Positions 62,294 to 64,000 of a stretch of 64,000 nucleotides of DNA are shown here, one piece after another (the first letter of the stretch is position 1; each line of letters starts with the position of its first letter). The notes below the pieces were generated by a model that was not told the DNA's origin, did no database searches, and saw nothing but the letters and a program-made list of their open reading frames with translations. Made by a program: the position numbers and the translations under genes. This stretch comes from Verrucomicrobium spinosum DSM 4136 = JCM 18804 (GTDB taxonomy: Bacteria; Verrucomicrobiota; Verrucomicrobiia; Verrucomicrobiales; Verrucomicrobiaceae): the NCBI RefSeq assembly GCF_000172155.1, contig NZ_ABIZ01000001.1:4869105-4933104 (forward strand), in the 5' to 3' direction.

Positions 62294-62668
62294 TCATTTC
62301 CCTGGCTGCGGATGCCTCCGGAGATAAAGCATCTTGTCGGTGGCCTGCGAGAGCTCCCAGCCCTGTTCCGCCATGCTGTTCAGGTAGTATTCAACAAGCA
62401 GTGACTCCACATCGCCAGCGGCATCAACTGCATCAAGTATCGATTCCGATGATACTTTCTTGGTGTCCCCATTGCCCTTCGAACGGGACTCGACAGCCTC
62501 ATACACTTTCGGTCGGTGTGTCTTTGCCCAGGTCTTGAGCTGATCTTCGTTCAAAACGCTCCCCAGCGTAGCCAATTGGGTAACGCGGTATTCCCACTTC
62601 GGCTCTTGAGAGAAAGCTCTCAAAGTGGAAATCATCACAAGGCATAAGATAACGAGTTTTGTGTTCAT
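62294..62668 (-). CDS. Small secreted protein, DUF4177-like
   Basis: The 124 residues have a signal peptide (MNTKLVILCLVMISTLRAFSQ). The mature part begins PKWEYRVTQLATLG and ends with YYLNSMAEQGWELSQATDKMLYLRR; the 'MAEQGWEL' ending followed by a short strand is the DUF4177 pattern. Function is unknown. It lies between a gene fragment and an IS1380 remnant, in a region disturbed by transposition. Codon use looks less GC-rich than in the rest of the window. Confidence 0.6.
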   Translation of the reverse strand: MNTKLVILCLVMISTLRAFSQEPKWEYRVTQLATLGSVLNEDQLKTWAKTHRPKVYEAVESRSKGNGDTKKVSSESILDAVDAAGDVESLLVEYYLNSMAEQGWELSQATDKMLYLRRHPQPGK

Positions 62669-62840
62669 TGGTGTCGTAGAGATTTGTTCGGGTCGGACAT
62701 TAGCTTCGAGGTTGGTTTACTCCCCAGTTTCATAAAGTCCGCACTCAAAAGCTGAACTGAAGCACTGGCGGCGCCCTTTTTCCCGGGATAAAGCGTTGTT
62801 ACCACACGTCGCAAAAACCCAAATAAAAAGACCACCATTA

Positions 62841-63498
62841 GTGAAAGTTTACAGCCGCTCCATTTACACCTGCCGCAAGGACATTCCAAGTCTCAAATTT
62901 GCTCCGGCCGAGCATCTCACCGCTTTTGGCGGCCTGGTCATTTTCATGAAGCTCTTCGAGCGGCTCGATCTGTGGTCCAGGATCAACCGCTGCTTCGCCC
63001 ACCTTCCCAAGGCAGGGGGCTACACGCATGGCGTGATGATTCGCTGCCGGCTGGTTCATCTGCTGCTGGGGTGCCGGCATTTGCGTGAGCGCGACTTCTA
63101 CGCTCACGATCCCCTGGTGCGCCAATGTCTGGGCCTGCTCCGAATCCCCAGTGTGCCCACGCTGAGCCGCTTGCTGGCCAGCACCGATGAAACCAGCGTT
63201 GAGGACCTGCGTCAGCTCAACCTTCAGCCGGTCCTTGATCGTCTCGCCCAGCAAGGCATGCGCACATTGACGCTGGATTTCGATGGCAGCGTCCTGTCCA
63301 CCTCACGCCATGCCCAGGGCACAGCGGTTAGCTTCAACAAGCAGAAGAAGGGGGCTCGCAGCTAACACCCGCTGTTCTGTCATGTGGCCCAAACCGGACA
63401 GGTGCTGGATGCGCATCATCGCGGCGGCAACATCCAAGACTCCAACGGAGCGGTAAACTTCGTGCGCGAATGTGTCCGGGCTGTGCGGCTGCAACTAG
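62841..63498 (+). pseudogene. IS1380-family transposase, N-terminal fragment with internal stop
   Basis: From a GTG at 62841 the frame reads FAPAEHLTAFGGLVIFMKLFERLDLW, then LTLDFDGSVLSTSRHAQGTAVSFNKQKKGARS, the N-terminal half of an IS1380 transposase including the first catalytic Asp (LDFDGS). A TAA at 63363-63365 replaces the usual Tyr of GARSYHP. The frame then continues in register (HPLFCHVAQTGQ, NGAVNFVRECVRAVRLQL) to about 63498, where the end of another IS1380 copy begins. Non-functional by stop and truncation. Confidence 0.8.
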
Positions 63499-64000
63499 CC
63501 CGCATTTCTCATACCCCCTGACTTGACAACCCAAGATCAGCGGGTTTTGGGGTGTGCGCCTTCTGTGGGGGGGAGACTTGGTGGGCGGAATGGGTCGGGC
63601 CAGGGAACTGAAGGCTCTCAGGGCGTGTTCAAGAGGCCTGGATGCTCTTTGCCCAGGGTGCGAAGGCATAAGCATCCCTCTGCATGGGCTGCAGATGTCC
63701 CTTTGAGTGAAAAGGCCCCGGTCTCAGGGGCTGCATCCAGCCAGTCTTCGCTGGGCCAGACCATAGACTTCTTTGAGAGTGCAGGCACTTGGCAGCTGCA
63801 CATAAATGCGCCTCACGCTCACGGTGATCAGGGCCGCGATTTTGAGCAACTTCAGCCGGATCGTGCCCACCGTGGCTGTAGCCAGAGGCGTGCCGTGCAA
63901 GGCCACCGCACGCATCTGGCTCAACAGCAAATAGGCAAAAGTCGAAAACCACAGACGCAACTGGTTGCTGCTCTTCCAGGCAGTTGAAGTGCGGTCGGCA
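63499..64000 (-). mobile_element. Right end of a second IS1380-family element, cut by the window
   Basis: The likely terminal repeat CCCGCATTTCTCATACCCCC begins at 63499 and marks the outer end. The transposase C-terminus occupies 63724-64000 on the minus strand. Between them, 63518-63723, is the non-coding tail of the element. The copy abuts an opposite-facing IS1380 fragment exactly where that fragment loses homology. Confidence 0.75.
63724..64000 (-). CDS. IS1380-family transposase, C-terminal part (continues beyond the window)
   Basis: The frame is open to the window edge and reads TSTAWKSSNQLRLWFSTFAY, then LATATVGTIRLKLLKIAAL and VSVRRIYVQLPSA, the standard C-terminus of IS1380 transposases with the third catalytic region upstream and out of view. 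The 5' part of the gene lies beyond base 64000. Confidence 0.82.
   Translation of the reverse strand, partial: ADRTSTAWKSSNQLRLWFSTFAYLLLSQMRAVALHGTPLATATVGTIRLKLLKIAALITVSVRRIYVQLPSACTLKEVYGLAQRRLAGCSP

Noticed and set aside
62665..62889. Small minus-strand frame overlapping the IS1380 fragment start
   Set aside because: Half of it is the complement of the transposase gene, and it has no signal or domain.

Overview
The window is a GC-rich chromosomal segment from what is most likely a member of the Verrucomicrobiota, family Verrucomicrobiaceae or close to it. That placement is an inference from gene content: a planctomycete-type cytochrome/PSD1 plus DUF1501 pair, a giant autotransporter-repeat protein with a PEP-CTERM tail, several secreted beta-propeller proteins, and many intergenic palindromic repeats. 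No rRNA, tRNA or CRISPR array was seen.

Layout. 1-2 kb: two FtsX-type ABC permeases, the first cut by the window edge. 2.1-5.7 kb: a minus-strand run of metallo-hydrolase, MetE-core-like protein, SIS-domain protein and a small c-type cytochrome. 5.9-8.7 kb: a membrane protein, then a REP-associated transposase (RAYT) embedded in nine copies of its probable REP/BIME repeat. 8.8-12.6 kb: tpiA and pgk, with a YopT-like (C58) cysteine protease upstream that resembles a secreted effector. 12.8-17.8 kb: GntR regulator, DUF1501 protein and PSD1 cytochrome in one operon. 18.6-26.1 kb: an iron-type cell-surface signalling locus (ECF sigma and FecR facing a TonB receptor, a PepSY membrane protein and an STN-bearing TonB receptor). 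26.5-33.8 kb: small secreted protein, a large REP array, VOC protein, AraC regulator, a decayed autotransporter relic, Kelch protein, a DUF4198-like gene broken by a stop codon, and a PQQ-like propeller. 34-39.2 kb: the giant PEP-CTERM protein. 39.2-42.8 kb: a compact promoter/26-codon ORF/terminator unit, a MATE exporter, a coiled-coil protein, and an SRPBCC-ArsR pair with a double palindromic operator. 43.6-47.6 kb: a membrane sulfatase-fold enzyme and a Tat-exported dimethylformamidase-like protein. 48-57.1 kb: a leaderless NrtA-like protein, a LysR regulator and a seven-gene Urt/Fmd operon for uptake of urea or short amides and formamide hydrolysis, ended by a terminator. 57.8-60.6 kb: MFS transporter and glycerophosphodiesterase. 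60.7-64 kb: an ISAs1-family element, a gene fragment, a small secreted protein, and two IS1380 pieces in opposite orientation.

Two physiological themes stand out. The first is iron: the ECF/FecR/receptor set and the AraC regulator each have a related 7-1-7 palindrome upstream, which may be a Fur-type box. The second is nitrogen from amides: an ABC importer, formamidase and FmdB, with a dimethylformamidase-like protein and an NrtA-like binding protein nearby. The intergenic space is unusually full of hairpin repeats of several families that share a GTAG or GTGG head. The best candidates for something undescribed are the RAYT/BIME island, the C58 protease, and the small leaderless transcription unit before the MATE gene.
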